Assembly: GCA_947245315.1 (NCBI GenBank)
Contig: CAMXNV010000131.1
Span: 1-6,117, forward strand
DNA: 6,117 bases
From: an uncultured Oscillibacter sp.
GTDB lineage: Bacteria; Bacillota; Clostridia; Oscillospirales; Oscillospiraceae
Reading direction: 5' to 3'
Shown: in pieces, positions 4,958-6,117 of the stretch
Layout of the letters: each line of letters opens with the position of its first letter
How positions within the stretch are numbered: position 1 is the stretch's first letter
Program-made: the position numbers and the translations under genes
The notes under the pieces: model-generated
What the model saw: the letters and a program-made list of their open reading frames with translations, nothing else
The model's database searches: none
Told to the model about the DNA's origin: nothing

Positions 4958-6049
4958 CTAGAAGTCCCTGTGGTCCAGGGCGGCCAGGCCGAAGCGCACC
5001 GCCTGGGTCACTATGTCCCGCTGGGCCTCGTCCCCGGCGGCGTCCCACTTGGCCCGGAGCTCCCGGAGGAAGAGGCCCCGGAGGGAGTCCTCCCCCGCCC
5101 GGGCCCAGACGTCCTGAGCGACCCGGGTGTGGTCCCGGACCTCCAGGGCGTAGAAGCGGCCGGAGAGGGCCGTCTCCAGGGCCCTGGGGTCCGCGCCGCC
5201 CTCGCCGGTCTCGCCGGTGAGGCGGACCCGGCACAGGTCCCGCTCCGTGTCCCGGGGCAGGGCGTCCTCCAGGGCGGCCCGGGGGGACTTCCCCGTCACG
5301 TCCACGTCGAAAATCCGGTAGCGCCTCCCGGCAAAGGGCACGAAGGTCAGGGAGACCTCCCCCCCGTCCAGGACGCCCTCGTAGAAGCCCTTCTCGCCCA
5401 GCTCGTCAAAGCCCCGGCCCTCGACGCACCCCGGCCAGGCGCAGAGGGTGTTGCCATAGCGCTGGGGCTCGCTCCGCTTGTGGATGTGCCCCAGGGCCAG
5501 GTAGCGCAGGCCGCTGGCGGCGATCTCCTCCCGCCGGAGGGGGTTGTACCGGGCCTCCGCCGGGGCGGTCTCCCCGTGGAGGAGGCCGATGTGCATCCGC
5601 CCGTCCTCCGGCGCGGCGAAGCCCGCCAGGAGGCTCTCCCCCTGCTCCGGGCCCGTGAAGGCCGCCCCGTGGACGGCGATCCCCAGCTCCGGCAGGTCCA
5701 CGGAGGTCATCCGGTTCTCCCGGAAGATGTGAACGTTCTCCGGCCAGCTCACCGTGGCCCAGGGGCTGCCGGGGCCGTACCAGTCGTGGTTCCCCGGAGC
5801 GGCGAAGACCTGGGCCTCCATGCGCCCCAGGGCCTCCGCCAGGGCCTCGCCGGTCTCCCGGTAGGGGGCGGCGCTGTCAAAGAGGTCCCCGGCCAGCAGC
5901 ACCAGCCGGACGCCGTGGCGGTTCACGTAGTCCGCCAGCCGGAAAACCAGTTCCCGGCTCTCCCGCCGCCGCTCCGTGGCCTGTCCCGGGGGCAGGGCGG
6001 CAAAGGCGCTGTCCAGGTGAAAATCCGCCGCGTGGATGAATTTCAGCAT
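4958..6049 (-). CDS. YhaO/SbcD-like DNA repair metallophosphoesterase (exonuclease)
   Basis: This is a 363-residue calcineurin-like phosphoesterase of the Mre11/SbcD/YhaO kind. These enzymes use two metal ions to cut DNA ends, usually with an SMC-like ATPase partner. All metal-binding motifs are visible in order: DFH (residues 9-11, within FIHAADFHLDS), GDLFD (54-58), GNHDW (86-90), LLHGE (156-160) and GHIHK (187-191). The opening closely follows the YhaO pattern. Residues from about 230 form the capping/C-terminal region, so the protein is complete though shorter than B. subtilis YhaO (about 400). The ATG is preceded by AAGGGTG (6055-6061) with 5-nt spacing. A YhaN/SbcC-type ATPase gene usually follows, but here the next gene is rplS, with a heptamer repeat just after the stop. 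No clear promoter was found in the AT-rich 6050-6117, and no intrinsic terminator follows. Family is certain; exact biological role is inferred. Confidence 0.92.
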   Translation of the reverse strand: MLKFIHAADFHLDSAFAALPPGQATERRRESRELVFRLADYVNRHGVRLVLLAGDLFDSAAPYRETGEALAEALGRMEAQVFAAPGNHDWYGPGSPWATVSWPENVHIFRENRMTSVDLPELGIAVHGAAFTGPEQGESLLAGFAAPEDGRMHIGLLHGETAPAEARYNPLRREEIAASGLRYLALGHIHKRSEPQRYGNTLCAWPGCVEGRGFDELGEKGFYEGVLDGGEVSLTFVPFAGRRYRIFDVDVTGKSPRAALEDALPRDTERDLCRVRLTGETGEGGADPRALETALSGRFYALEVRDHTRVAQDVWARAGEDSLRGLFLRELRAKWDAAGDEAQRDIVTQAVRFGLAALDHRDF

Positions 6050-6117
6050 AAAAACACCCTTCTATAGCAATCCAATAAAATAACAGTGTATTGACTTGAG
6101 GTGTAGAATGTTATCAG

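Noticed and set aside
4970..6067. Open frame of 365 codons on the plus strand, antisense to the phosphoesterase gene
   Set aside because: The sense strand carries all five phosphoesterase motifs. The antisense product is a low-complexity G/P/V/L-rich shadow.
6061..6117. Promoter pair in the AT-rich right edge (TATAGA on the minus strand, TTGACT on the plus strand)
   Set aside because: TATAGA is too close to the ribosome-binding site of the phosphoesterase gene. TTGACT has no well-spaced -10 inside the window. The region is cut by the window end.

Overview
The window is GC-rich (roughly 60-65%, lower between genes) bacterial chromosome. The coding genes use GC-ending codons heavily. Shine-Dalgarno sequences are strong (AGGAGG-type), promoters carry extended -10 boxes, and ribosomal protein L19 has a structured leader of the low-GC Gram-positive kind. 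Taken together this suggests an anaerobic, high-GC member of the Clostridia, most likely an Oscillospiraceae-type gut bacterium (Flavonifractor/Intestinimonas-like). That placement is an inference from style, not from a marker comparison.

Layout from left to right. Positions 1-204 hold no convincing gene, but carry a small perfect hairpin and then a C-rich array of four short stem-loops with GCAA/GAA-type loops. An ornithine carbamoyltransferase gene (205-1203, +) is followed by a YfcC/ArcD-like transporter (1306-2694, +). Together they look like part of an arginine/ornithine catabolic (arginine deiminase) operon whose other genes would lie to the left. The spacer between them is almost filled by two facing copies of a 32-nt heptamer-repeat element. 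The transporter ends at a strong intrinsic terminator, against which a convergent gene for a three-helix membrane protein of unknown function (2743-3600, -) abuts. That gene is divergent from a membrane-anchored XRE-type regulator (3757-4389, +), with a good promoter and an inverted repeat in the 156-bp gap. A bidirectional terminator separates the regulator from rplS (4427-4768, -), which has its own promoter and a leader RNA that fits autoregulation. Upstream of rplS on the same strand is a YhaO/SbcD-like DNA-repair metallophosphoesterase (4958-6049, -), which has a third copy of the 32-nt element just past its stop codon.

How the genes work together: the carbamoyltransferase and transporter form one plausible metabolic unit, in which citrulline is split to carbamoyl phosphate and ornithine and the transporter exchanges or exports ornithine or another substrate. 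The membrane protein and XRE regulator may form a regulated pair. rplS and the phosphoesterase look like independent housekeeping genes. I did not find a clear new multi-gene system. The least explained signals are the dispersed 32-nt heptamer element with its conserved internal irregularity, the stem-loop array before the carbamoyltransferase gene, and the divergent regulator/membrane-protein pair.
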